In this document: piece by piece, positions 50,143-57,821 of the stretch
Layout: each line of letters opens with the position of its first letter
Numbering within the stretch: position 1 is the first letter of the stretch
Origin: LMUY01 sp965199095
GTDB taxonomy: Bacteria; Pseudomonadota; Alphaproteobacteria; Acetobacterales; Acetobacteraceae
Assembly: GCA_965199095.1 (NCBI GenBank)
Contig: CBDAQM010000007.1
Span: forward strand, 310,001 to 374,000
DNA length: 64,000 nt
Direction: 5' to 3'
The notes under the pieces: generated by a model
Seen by the model: the letters and a program-made list of their open reading frames with translations, nothing else
Told to the model about the DNA's origin: nothing
Databases searched by the model: none
Made by a program: the position numbers and the translations under genes

Positions 50143-51308
50143 CGCCCGCCTCGCCTGGTGCCGCCACGCCGGATGCCGTCACGCTCGACGACATCACCCG
50201 CTGGCGCCTGATCCTGGGCGAGGCGGCCGATGCGGCGTGTCAGGGTGGCGGCTGCTGCCTGTCGGGGCAGGCGGCGGCCATGGACGCCGCCATGGACTGG
50301 CTGTACGGCCGCGACCCGGACCAAACCGGGCGCGGCGTCAAGCGCAGCGCCGGCCGGGGCGGCTCGCAACTCACCACGCCCGCCTGGATCAACGAGATCC
50401 ACCGCCTGTTCCCCAAGGAAACCATCGAGCGGCTGGAACGCGACGCGATCGAGCGCTTCGCCATCGAGGACGTCGTCACGAATCCCGACGTGCTGGCGCG
50501 GGCGGAGCCGAACGAGACGCTGCTGCGGGCCGTGCTCCGCACCAAGCACCTCATGTCGCCCGACGTGCTCGTGATGGCGCGCAAGCTCGTGCAGGAGGTG
50601 GTGCGGCGCCTGATGGAGGCGCTCGCACGCGACCTGCAAGTCGCGTTCGCGGGCGTGCTCGACCGCCGCCGCCACACGCGCCTGGCGCAGGCCCGTAACC
50701 TCGACCTGCGCCGCGTGCTGCGCGACAACCTGCGCCACTACGACCCCGAAGCCCGCCGCATCGTCGTCGAACGGCTGCACTTCTTTGCCCGCAACATGCG
50801 GCAGGTGCAGCCCTGGCAGGTGATCCTGCTGGTGGACCAGAGCGGCTCCATGCTGGGCTCCGTCATCCATTCGGCGATCACGGCCGCCTGCCTGTGGGGC
50901 CTGCCCGGCGTCCGCACCCATCTCGTCGCCTTCGACACGAGCATCGTGGACCTGACCTCCGATGTGGACGATCCCGTCGAGTTGCTGATGAAGGTGCAGC
51001 TCGGCGGCGGCACGGATATCGGGGGCGCGGTCGGCTACGCCGCGGAGCTGATCGAGGCGCCGGCGCGGGCGATCGTGGTGCTGATCTCCGACTTCTACGA
51101 AGGCGCGAGCCCGGCGCTGCTGCTGCAACGGGTGCGGGCGTTGGCGGGCCAGCGCACGCTCGTGCTCGGGCTGGCGGCGCTCGACCCCAACGCCGACCCT
51201 GCCTACGACCGGCGCATGGCCGGGCAACTGGTCGAAGCCGGCGCAGAGGTGGGCGCCATGACGCCGGGCGAGCTTGCCGGCTGGCTCGCCACCAAGATCC
51301 GGGGCTGA
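50139..51308 (+). CDS. yehP: VWA domain-containing protein (YehP-like)
   Basis: A 389-residue cytosolic protein. The N-terminal 220 residues are helical. The von Willebrand A domain (about 225-385) has a complete metal-ion adhesion site: DQSGS at 233-237, the threonine in GGGTDIGGA (T292) and the aspartate in LISDFYEG (D318). VWA-MoxR pairs such as ViaA-RavA use this site to dock client proteins on the ATPase. It overlaps the upstream gene by four bases and is three bases from the SWIM gene, so all three are probably made in fixed ratio. No membrane segment is present, unlike BatA-type VWA proteins. Confidence 0.92.
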   Translation: MTPASPGAATPDAVTLDDITRWRLILGEAADAACQGGGCCLSGQAAAMDAAMDWLYGRDPDQTGRGVKRSAGRGGSQLTTPAWINEIHRLFPKETIERLERDAIERFAIEDVVTNPDVLARAEPNETLLRAVLRTKHLMSPDVLVMARKLVQEVVRRLMEALARDLQVAFAGVLDRRRHTRLAQARNLDLRRVLRDNLRHYDPEARRIVVERLHFFARNMRQVQPWQVILLVDQSGSMLGSVIHSAITAACLWGLPGVRTHLVAFDTSIVDLTSDVDDPVELLMKVQLGGGTDIGGAVGYAAELIEAPARAIVVLISDFYEGASPALLLQRVRALAGQRTLVLGLAALDPNADPAYDRRMAGQLVEAGAEVGAMTPGELAGWLATKIRG

Positions 51309-51311
51309 TCT

Positions 51312-53249
51312 GTGCCAGGCCCGGGCCGCCCCGACCTCCTCGCCCTGACGGCCGACGGACTGGCCCAGCTCGGCAATGTCGGGCTGGTGCGGCGCGCGCA
51401 ACGCGAGCTGGACGCCGGCGCCGGGCCGGTGCTCGACGACGAGGACGCCACCGGTGCGATCGTGGCGCGGTTCCCCGAGGGCACCGTCACCCGGCTCGCC
51501 GCCGGCAAGCCGCCCGACGCGGCCGCCTGCACCTGCCCGGCATCCGGCATGTGCCGGCACCGGGTGGCGCTGGTGCTCGCCTACCAGCGCCGGGCCGCCG
51601 CGGCGGCGGGGAGCGCGCCCGGCCCCGTCGAAGCGCAGCCATGGGACCCCGGCACGCTCGACGCCGGTGCCTTCGAGGCCGCGTTGCCGGCGGGCGCGAA
51701 GGCAGAACTCCAGCGGCTGCTCGCCGCCCGCCCCACCGTGCGGGTCGAGCGCGGCCCCGTGCCGGCCGCGCGGCTGCCGATGGCGACCGTGCGCTTCCTG
51801 GCGCCCAACAGCCTCGCCCTTGCCCGCTGCGACTGCGTGGCGGGCACGAACTGCGCCCACGTGGCGCTGGCCTTGCGGGCCTTCCGCGCCGCGGAGCCAG
51901 GCACGGACGAGGTGACCCTTGGCGGCCCGGCCACGCCCGTCGCGGTCGACGACCTTTCGGGCGCGGTCGACGCGGTGCTGCGCCGCCTCCTGGAGGTGGG
52001 CGTGGTGGCCGGCCCGTCCGCCCACGCGCCGGGAATCGAGCGCGCGCGCCGCGCAGCCGCGGCGCTGGGCTCGGTGCAGGTCTTGCTCGCCCTGGCGGAA
52101 CTGGGCGAGCAGGTCGGGGCCTACGAGGCACGCAGCGCCCGCTACGACGAGCGGACGGCGCTGGCGCTCGCGGCCGAGCTGTTCGCCCGCTGCCGGGTGG
52201 CCGGCGGGGTGGCGCTCGGCACGGGCGAGCCGATGGAGACCGCGATGGGCAAGACGCGCCTCGTGTCGCTCGGCGGGCGCGTCGTGGCGGAGGATGGCGG
52301 TGTCAAGGTCCGCGTCGCCTTCGCCGACACCGACACGGGCGCGGCCATGCTGGCGGAACGGTGGTTCGCGCCGCCCGCGCCGGGCAGGCTCTTCAGGGTT
52401 GAAGCGGTCGCAGGGCGCATGCTCGCGCCCGGTATCCCCGTCGCGGGCGCCGCGCACGGCCAGGTACTGTCCAGCGTCGTGCGCCGCCGGGCCGACGGCC
52501 TCCTCGCCTTCGGGGCCGGCGGGCAGGGCCGCACTACCGTGATGCCGCGGCCGGCCGTGGGGGCGTTCGGGCCGCCGCTGCGGGCCTCGGGCCTGGACAC
52601 CGTGCTGGCCGCCTTCGCGTCGCGCCCGGTCTCGCTCCTGCGGCCGCGCAACCGCGTGGGCGACCTCCACGTTTTCGCGGTGGACGCGGTGCTGGGCCAG
52701 GCTTGGGAACCCGGCGCGCAGGTGTGGCAGGCGGCCGTGCAACTGTCGGCGGGGGGCGGGGTGCTGGTCCTCCGCCGCACCTACGACGCCGGCGCGCCCG
52801 ACGCCATCGACGTGCTGGCGGCCGCCGCGGCGGAGCGGTTCGGCCCGGTGCAGCAGGTGTCCGGGACCGTGCGGGCCGAGGGCGACCAGGTGGTGTGCGA
52901 CCCGTGGTCGCTCGGCGCGAACCGCTTCGTCGTCCCCGACCTCGACCGTGCCGAGGCCGGGACGACCCTGCCGGCGTCGGACGGGGACGGAGCCTCCCCT
53001 ACCCTTCCCGAACAGGCGCATCGTTTCCTGGCGGGGGCGGTGCATGCCGGCCGCGCCGGCGACCGGGACCGTCCCACGCGCGGCGCGGAGCTCGTCGCCG
53101 GGCTTCGCACGGCGGGCTTTGCTGCCACGGCGGAGCGGCTTGTGGACTGGCTGCGGGCCGACGACGAGGCGGCGGTCCGGGCCTTCGGACGGGCGGCCGT
53201 GTGGCTTGCGACGCTGCTGGAGGCACGGGGCGCGTCCAATCAGGTCTAA
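51312..53249 (+). CDS. yehQ: SWIM zinc-finger protein with two SWIM motifs (YehQ-like)
   Basis: A 645-residue protein starting at GTG (51312). Two SWIM-type zinc fingers are visible: C73-x-C75-x5-C81-x-H83 (CTCPASGMCRH) and C173-x-C175-x5-C181-x-H183 (CDCVAGTNCAH). SWIM fingers bind DNA or protein partners. The remainder is Ala/Gly/Arg-rich with beta-type segments and no catalytic motif I recognise. It is the last gene of the six-gene unit. The next 70 bases hold no gene, and then a Tn3-transposase remnant begins on the other strand. Confidence 0.88.
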   Translation: MPGPGRPDLLALTADGLAQLGNVGLVRRAQRELDAGAGPVLDDEDATGAIVARFPEGTVTRLAAGKPPDAAACTCPASGMCRHRVALVLAYQRRAAAAAGSAPGPVEAQPWDPGTLDAGAFEAALPAGAKAELQRLLAARPTVRVERGPVPAARLPMATVRFLAPNSLALARCDCVAGTNCAHVALALRAFRAAEPGTDEVTLGGPATPVAVDDLSGAVDAVLRRLLEVGVVAGPSAHAPGIERARRAAAALGSVQVLLALAELGEQVGAYEARSARYDERTALALAAELFARCRVAGGVALGTGEPMETAMGKTRLVSLGGRVVAEDGGVKVRVAFADTDTGAAMLAERWFAPPAPGRLFRVEAVAGRMLAPGIPVAGAAHGQVLSSVVRRRADGLLAFGAGGQGRTTVMPRPAVGAFGPPLRASGLDTVLAAFASRPVSLLRPRNRVGDLHVFAVDAVLGQAWEPGAQVWQAAVQLSAGGGVLVLRRTYDAGAPDAIDVLAAAAAERFGPVQQVSGTVRAEGDQVVCDPWSLGANRFVVPDLDRAEAGTTLPASDGDGASPTLPEQAHRFLAGAVHAGRAGDRDRPTRGAELVAGLRTAGFAATAERLVDWLRADDEAAVRAFGRAAVWLATLLEARGASNQV

Positions 53250-53319
53250 TGAGACCTGTGCGGTTCGCTTGATCCGGCGGGTCACCGCGGTCCGTGGCCC
53301 ACGCCGCTTCGCTCCCGAC

Positions 53320-53499
53320 CCTGAGGCAATCCCGCCAGGCGGGGAAGCCGAAGCGCCGAAGCCCGAGGAGAGCCTGAAGCTCAACGGCATGTTCCCGGCG
53401 GGTTTGGTCACGGGCCGCATACTCAGCAAATGCGCCCGCCGCCAGCCCAAGCTGCTCAGCGACAAAGCCGATCAGCGACTCCGGCGGATGTTCGCCTGA
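53320..53499 (-). pseudogene. Tn3-family transposase N-terminal (DUF4158) fragment
   Basis: About 60 residues read EHPPESLIGFVAEQLGLAAG, AFAEYAARDQTRREHAVELQ and ALLGLRRFGFPAWRDCLR. This is the DUF4158 N-terminal region of Tn3-type transposases (FVAEQLG, EYA-R-x-Q-TRR-EH-A-x-EL). It has no start and no downstream catalytic part. It overlaps or abuts the end of the truncated DotB gene, marking a rearrangement junction just past the SWIM gene. Confidence 0.7.
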
Positions 53500-53740
53500 C
53501 CGCCTCCTCGATCTCCGCCTGGGTCGGGCCACGCGACGTGACCTGGCGCATACGGCCATGGATCTGGATGAACACCGGCGTGTTGGTCTGCAGCCGGTTG
53601 TCCGACGCGCCTTCCCGGTAGGCCCAGATCAACAGATCATCGAGGTTGCGGGCGCCGAAGGAGGGCGGCTCACCCGGCCACAGACCGCGATCGGACTGTT
53701 GCTCCGCGTCCTCGACCAGAGCCGGGCTGATCTGGTTCAT
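53456..53740 (-). pseudogene. DotB/TraJ-type conjugation ATPase, N-terminal fragment
   Basis: The frame from ATG 53740 gives MNQISPALVEDAEQQSDRGL, then NLDDLLIWAYREGASDNRLQ and FIQIHGRMRQVTSRGPTQAE. This is the N-terminal PAS-like domain of DotB/TraJ secretion ATPases of IncI/Dot-Icm-type conjugation systems. The sequence loses family sense after EIEEAVRR, where the Tn3 fragment begins, so the Walker motifs are absent. It records a former conjugative plasmid or integrative element. Confidence 0.72.
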
Positions 53741-54073
53741 GGCGTCAGCCTGACCGGGCCGACCGGGGCATAGCCGTTTGGCGGCGGAGCGAAGCTGGGC
53801 TGGGCGCCGTCTGCCGGGGTGTCGGACGGTTAGGCGCATCTCCGGCAAGCCGCCGCGCCAGTTCCGCCGGTTGGGATTCAGGCCCGGCGGGTTGGTGATG
53901 GTGATGGTGCGATCGTCCACCCGCATCTTGTCCCGGCCTCCCTCGACCGACCGGTTGGCGCACGGGCGTCGTCGGCAGCGTTCTCGCCCAGCAACTCGTC
54001 CGAGGCCAGGCTCTCGACCAGCCGAGCCCCCCACTCACCGTCGTCGCGAACCTGCCGCAGCAGACGGAACCTT
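53741..54073 (-). other. Decayed coding sequence upstream of the DotB fragment
   Basis: A minus-strand frame reads RRFRLLRQVRDDGEWGARLV-ESLASDELLGENAADDARAP and then shifts to VDDRTITITNPPGLNPNRRN before losing sense. It has coding character in two frames joined by an indel near 53930. It probably belonged to the same mobile element as dotB; I do not recognise the family. Confidence 0.35.
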
Positions 54074-54163
54074 CTAAGCCGCCTGCGGCATCGCTGCTGC
54101 CAGCACCACGTCCATCGCCTGCTGCACCGTCACCGGGTTGCGATCAATGATCCGAAGCAATGT
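54074..54163 (-). pseudogene. C-terminal fragment of an antitoxin-like regulator
   Basis: TLLRIIDRNPVTVQQAMDVV-LAAAMPQAA then TAG. The ending is nearly the same as that of the HTH protein at 54610-54933 (VVLAATMPQAA). This is therefore the tail of a second XRE-type gene of the same kind, cut off by a TGA at 54164-54166. Confidence 0.5.
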
Positions 54164-54202
54164 TCAGAGGCGAAAATCATCGTCCCTGGCCCGTTATCAC
54201 CT

Positions 54203-54613
54203 TCATTGCGCCGGAGGCGACGCCACGCACTCCGAACCATTCAGGGCGCAGACCACTCTGGATCTGTAGACGTTGTCACCGCCTTCGGGGGGCAGCATTT
54301 CGACCCGAACTCGCGCCCCATTTGGAAAGTTCCACATTTCATCTGGTCTGGCAGATCGCGCGATCGCGCCACAATGCTCCCCCGGCTGCAAACTCGGCAT
54401 CGTGACTGGACGGTCTAGCGCAACATACCTCGGATGCGCTCTCGCCCACTGAGTGCTAAAGTTCATCGAATTGCCCGTAAACGTGGCCATCACTCCATCG
54501 ACCGTTACCGGAAGGGGTTCCGGTTTTAGGCACGTCTCCGCCGCGTGCGCCTGCCAAACTGTGCCGGCCAGAGCTAAGCACGCAGCGACGAGGTAACTTC
54601 GCAGCTTGTTCAT
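54203..54613 (-). CDS. Small secreted hypothetical protein
   Basis: A 136-residue protein with a clear Sec signal peptide (MNKLRSYLVAACLALAGTVW, cleavage after AHA), so it is exported to the periplasm. The mature part has three cysteines (AETCLKPEP, GEHCGAIAR, VVCALNGSEC, the last with one additional Cys) and no family I recognise. Its ATG overlaps the stop of the HTH gene (ATGA), an unusual pairing that suggests co-translation. Surrounding genes are broken, but this frame is intact. Confidence 0.65.
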   Translation of the reverse strand: MNKLRSYLVAACLALAGTVWQAHAAETCLKPEPLPVTVDGVMATFTGNSMNFSTQWARAHPRYVALDRPVTMPSLQPGEHCGAIARSARPDEMWNFPNGARVRVEMLPPEGGDNVYRSRVVCALNGSECVASPPAQ

Positions 54614-54933
54614 GCTGCCTGCGGCATCGTCGCCGCCAGCACCACGTCCACGACTTCCGGTTTTCTGGCAACACCAGCAGCAGAATGCGCGCCGCGGCCT
54701 CGGGTTGCCGCCTGCCTTGCTCCCACACGCACCGTGCCGGGCGAGAACCCGAACCGGCTTGCGACAGCTGTCTGGCTCAGGCCCAGGCCGGTGCGGATCG
54801 CGCGCACGTCCACTTTGGCCGGCGCTGGGTAGAACCGGCTCGGTGCCTGCCGCCCTGCCAGGATTTCCACGCCTTCGCGCGTGGACGCGATCAGCTCGTC
54901 CGCCAACGCGCTACCCTGCTTGCTGTCCTTCAT
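54610..54933 (-). CDS. XRE-family antitoxin-like HTH protein with a compensated double frameshift
   Basis: A 107-residue protein. MKDSKQGSALADELIASTRE is a typical antitoxin lead, and VDVRAIRTGLGLSQTAVASR-FGFSPGTVR is the helix-turn-helix. The next part should read WEQGRRQPEAAARILLLVL, but this occurs in another frame. In the actual frame it is scrambled (GARQAATRGRGAHSAAG) before returning to RKPEVVDVVLAATMPQAA. Two bases appear lost near 54728 and one near 54665, so the frame is restored and the gene still ends normally. The recognition helix is intact, but the dimerisation part is altered. Confidence 0.6.
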   Translation of the reverse strand: MKDSKQGSALADELIASTREGVEILAGRQAPSRFYPAPAKVDVRAIRTGLGLSQTAVASRFGFSPGTVRVGARQAATRGRGAHSAAGVARKPEVVDVVLAATMPQAA

Positions 54934-55109
54934 CCTGTCCTTCCCTTCTTCGCGGTGCGCCGCTCCGCCTTGAGTCCCTCAATGATGGACAGCAGCACCC
55001 GGCGCTGATCGGGGCGATGAGAGTCCCAGTCCGCCTTTACATCAGTCGTCCATACCAACACGCTGCGCAGGACGCCACTGAACCGGACGCCGCAAACCAG
55101 AGATGGCTT
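54930..55109 (-). pseudogene. Truncated ORF coupled to the antitoxin-like gene (possible toxin tail)
   Basis: An open frame of 59 codons begins right after a TGA and reads KPSLVCGVRFSGVLRSVLVW, TTDVKADWDSHRPDQRRVLL and IIEGLKAERRTAKKGRTG. Its stop overlaps the start of the HTH gene (ATGA). Position and coupling resemble a toxin-antitoxin pair in toxin-first order, but the sequence is too short to assign a toxin family. Confidence 0.35.
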
Positions 55110-55236
55110 TCATTGCCCATCCGTGCACGCTCGCGACAAGTTTGAAGTCAGGCCTTTACGCCAAAACGCCTGGCAGGTTGTACTGATCAACATGTAGCGA
55201 TCGCGGCGATGCGTGCGCATGTGGGATGGAGGCACC

Positions 55237-55812
55237 ATGAGCGACAATAAGCAAAAGCAAGCCGCGTATGCGTTCAAGCAGGCCTTTACGAAGCATCTTC
55301 AGAAGCTAGAAGGTGAACGCGGGAAGACGATCAAGACGGTTAAAGGCTTTACGAATAACAAGAAATTGTCCGACATATTGTCGTCTATTGACAGGGTAGA
55401 GGATCAGATGACGACCCTTCGAGAACAATATGTAAAGGAAGCCATCGTAGAGAATACGATGTTCAGGAACTTTAAAGACCATGGAGACAGGCATTACAGG
55501 TCTAGCCTCGATACTGAAACACAAACTTCATTGAGTTCATGCGGCAGTCGATTGTCTCATGCCACACATTGCGATCGCTCTGCTTTAATGGCGCCGGTCT
55601 CCCCTGCCCTGCTCAAAGCACTTTCGGCCTCCAAGCCGGCGAAGATTGTCGCGAACGTCCGAATATCCTGTAGCTATATGGGCAGCGACCTACCGTTATC
55701 TCACCGCGCGATTCAGTCCGCATGCTTTCAGCACCATGGCCTGGTGCTAATCGGGCGTGGTTGTCGTCAATCGTCGCCACTCCCTTGCGGCCCTCTGGTC
55801 GGAAGGTCATGA
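55237..55812 (+). CDS. Orphan low-GC hypothetical protein, helical and lysine-rich
   Basis: The start MSDNKQKQAAYAFKQAFTKH follows a GGAGG site. The first 90 or so residues are strongly helical and charged (KLEGERGKTIKTVKGFTNNK, RVEDQMTTLREQYVKEAIVE), and their base composition is visibly lower in GC (under 50% by eye) than the rest of the window. After about residue 92 the frame continues into serine/cysteine-rich sequence with no coding feel. The true C-terminus may therefore have been replaced by a rearrangement. It is a likely horizontal acquisition of unknown function. Confidence 0.5.
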   Translation: MSDNKQKQAAYAFKQAFTKHLQKLEGERGKTIKTVKGFTNNKKLSDILSSIDRVEDQMTTLREQYVKEAIVENTMFRNFKDHGDRHYRSSLDTETQTSLSSCGSRLSHATHCDRSALMAPVSPALLKALSASKPAKIVANVRISCSYMGSDLPLSHRAIQSACFQHHGLVLIGRGCRQSSPLPCGPLVGRS

Positions 55813-55821
55813 TCATCTTTG

Positions 55822-56037
55822 ATGTTCAGCCTGACCGAAGATGAGATCACGTCCGTCCGTGCGGCCTTCGACACAGGCGGCGAGTTTGCTGCGAGCGTCG
55901 AATTACGACGGCTTTATCCAGGGATCACAGATCTTCAGAAAGCCAGGCAGTGCGTGCGGACCATCATGGGCTGGTCTCAACCGGCGTCCGCCATCCAGAA
56001 AGGTGCCAATTCCATATCGCCGCTTCGGCGTCATTAG
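55822..56037 (+). CDS. Small conserved-looking hypothetical protein
   Basis: A 71-residue protein: MFSLTEDEITSVRAAFDTGG, then EFAASVELRRLYPGITDLQK-ARQCVRTIMGW. The 'ELRR(L)(Y/F)PGI(T)D ... AR.C.RTI.GW' pattern is one I associate with small uncharacterised alphaproteobacterial proteins, often near mobile DNA. Its last four bases overlap the convergent DUF2786 gene. Start chosen at ATG 55822 (TTG 55819 is also possible). Confidence 0.5.
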   Translation: MFSLTEDEITSVRAAFDTGGEFAASVELRRLYPGITDLQKARQCVRTIMGWSQPASAIQKGANSISPLRRH

Positions 56038-57821
56038 GCTTGAGGCAAGCCTGGCGTGTAGGTGAACCCGAGCCCGGCTGTGTGGCCCTGGTCAAACGCG
56101 TCCTTCAACACGCGACGGCCGCCTGACCGATTTCGTGCGCGCAGGTTGAGCCCCAGGGACGATAGCTCCTCGTCCACGATACCGGCTTTGACCACCACAA
56201 GGTCCCGCCCCGAGCCCTGCCGCAGCGCGGTCTCACGCGCCGTCCGTAAGGCGTGGAGCTTGGCCGTGATGCCGCGCGCAAGACCGATCTGGAAGGAGTT
56301 GGTCGCGGTGCGGCGAAATCGAGCGGGCTGCTCAGCATAGGTGGCGCTGGTGCGGAACGACGCCGTCTCGACGGCGAATGCCTGGTCGATCAGGTCGTAA
56401 AGGTAGCGCGACGCGGCGACATCCGCCGGCAACCCGAAGAAGACGTAGCGCAAGGTCCCGCCAGGCGCCTTCTCGCTCCAAACCCGGCAGTCGAAGAACG
56501 AGGCGGCCGCGGGCACGCAGTCGTCGAGCGGGCCGGCCCGCTTGCGGTCCGTCTCCACGGCCAGGCCCTCACAGGATTGCTGGCGCAAGTCGAACTCGCT
56601 CAGGCTCAACCCATAGCGGTCGAGCAGCTCGGCCACCTTCTCGGCCGCAGCCAGCGCCTCCTGCTCCGTGCAGCCCTGTTCGACCGTCTTGGCCCGCAGC
56701 GCCTGGATGCGACCGACCAGCTTGTCGAGTTCGGCGTCCGCCTTGTGGCCACCCGGTGCCGCGCCGCTTGCGACGCCCAGGCGCTGCCGGATCGTGTCGA
56801 ACACGCCGCGCGTCCCGGCTGGCAAAGTGCCCGCGGCGATGCCCCTGTCCACCGCGTCCTGTATCATCGGCAGGCGCAATGTGCCGGAGCCAGCCGCCGC
56901 CCGGCGGACCAGCGTCTCCAGCTGGATCTGCGCAACCGCGGCATAGGCGCCGGACAGGGCGTGCAATCCGTGCTCGCGGGTGTTGGCCGCCGAGGCGAGC
57001 ATGGCGATGATGGTCTCGATATCTGCGTGCCCACGAACGAACTGGACGTCGTCCGGGTCGCGCACGGCGCCGGGTTCTGCCCATTGCACGGCCAGAGCGT
57101 CGAGTTCGTTCGGCTCGTCCCCGAACTCGTCCTCCTCACCCGGCAGCGGGGCATTAAGGCCGGGGATTGCCACGATGCCATTCTGCAGGCCGTGGCGGAA
57201 CAGCACCTCGGCACACCGCAGCGGGTTCACCAGCTCCGGCCGCCCCGGCCGGACGAACCCCATCGCGACCGCGAGCCCGGCCTCGTCGAGCGGGGTGACG
57301 GAACTGGCGAACATCTCGGTTCCGCCGGGCAAGGGCGCCAGCCAGGCAACCAGGTGTAGCCCGGCCAGCCGAGGCCGGACCGCCTCCTCGTCGACCCGCA
57401 AGCACTCGTTCGACGCCAGGTCACGCAGGCAGCACTTCCCTCCCCCGGCGTCCTCCACCCGCAGCAGCCTGAACCGTGCCCGTCGTAACGCCGCTGCGGC
57501 AGCAGCCTCGGCGGGCTTGAGCGCACCACGCCGCTTGACAAGACGGTCCACCGCGGTCGAGCCGCTGGCCGAAGGCGCGAACATCGACAGCGTCGTCGCC
57601 ATCATGAGCGAGTCGGCCATCAATGCGGCCTGCTTGTCAGGCGGCAAGGAGGCCGGGTCTGTGCGCCCAAGCAGGTCCCGCACGGTATCGGCAACGCGGG
57701 TCGGAGACAGACACGTCATGGCGTCCAGCAGAAGCCCTGAGATCGCAGCCTGGACGGTGCCTGGGTCGACCGCGGCCTCCGCCTTCTCCGCAGGGTAGGT
57801 CGGATGTTTCAGTGCCTGCAT
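56034..57821 (-). CDS. DUF2786 domain-containing protein
   Basis: A 595-residue cytosolic protein starting MQALKHPTYPAEKAEAAVDP. The DUF2786 segment is at about residues 359-405 (LDKLVGRIQALRAKTVEQGC-TEQEALAAAEKVAELLDRYGLS). It is followed by the usual C-terminal partner domain (DCRVWSEKAP, YVFFGLPADVAASRYLYDLI, SFQIGLARGITAKL, RDLVVVKAGIVDEELSSLGL). The first 350 residues form an additional helical region not normally seen in short phage-type DUF2786 proteins. The family occurs in phages and mobile elements and may be a nuclease-associated or regulatory protein; its function is unknown. The open frame extends 87 codons upstream without family character. Confidence 0.75.
   Translation of the reverse strand: MQALKHPTYPAEKAEAAVDPGTVQAAISGLLLDAMTCLSPTRVADTVRDLLGRTDPASLPPDKQAALMADSLMMATTLSMFAPSASGSTAVDRLVKRRGALKPAEAAAAAALRRARFRLLRVEDAGGGKCCLRDLASNECLRVDEEAVRPRLAGLHLVAWLAPLPGGTEMFASSVTPLDEAGLAVAMGFVRPGRPELVNPLRCAEVLFRHGLQNGIVAIPGLNAPLPGEEDEFGDEPNELDALAVQWAEPGAVRDPDDVQFVRGHADIETIIAMLASAANTREHGLHALSGAYAAVAQIQLETLVRRAAAGSGTLRLPMIQDAVDRGIAAGTLPAGTRGVFDTIRQRLGVASGAAPGGHKADAELDKLVGRIQALRAKTVEQGCTEQEALAAAEKVAELLDRYGLSLSEFDLRQQSCEGLAVETDRKRAGPLDDCVPAAASFFDCRVWSEKAPGGTLRYVFFGLPADVAASRYLYDLIDQAFAVETASFRTSATYAEQPARFRRTATNSFQIGLARGITAKLHALRTARETALRQGSGRDLVVVKAGIVDEELSSLGLNLRARNRSGGRRVLKDAFDQGHTAGLGFTYTPGLPQA

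Noticed and set aside
38705..51308. RavA-ViaA system
   Set aside because: The ATPase lacks the RavA-specific C-terminal domain and is accompanied by DUF5682, WGR-DUF4132 and SWIM genes. The YehL/M/P/Q grouping fits better.
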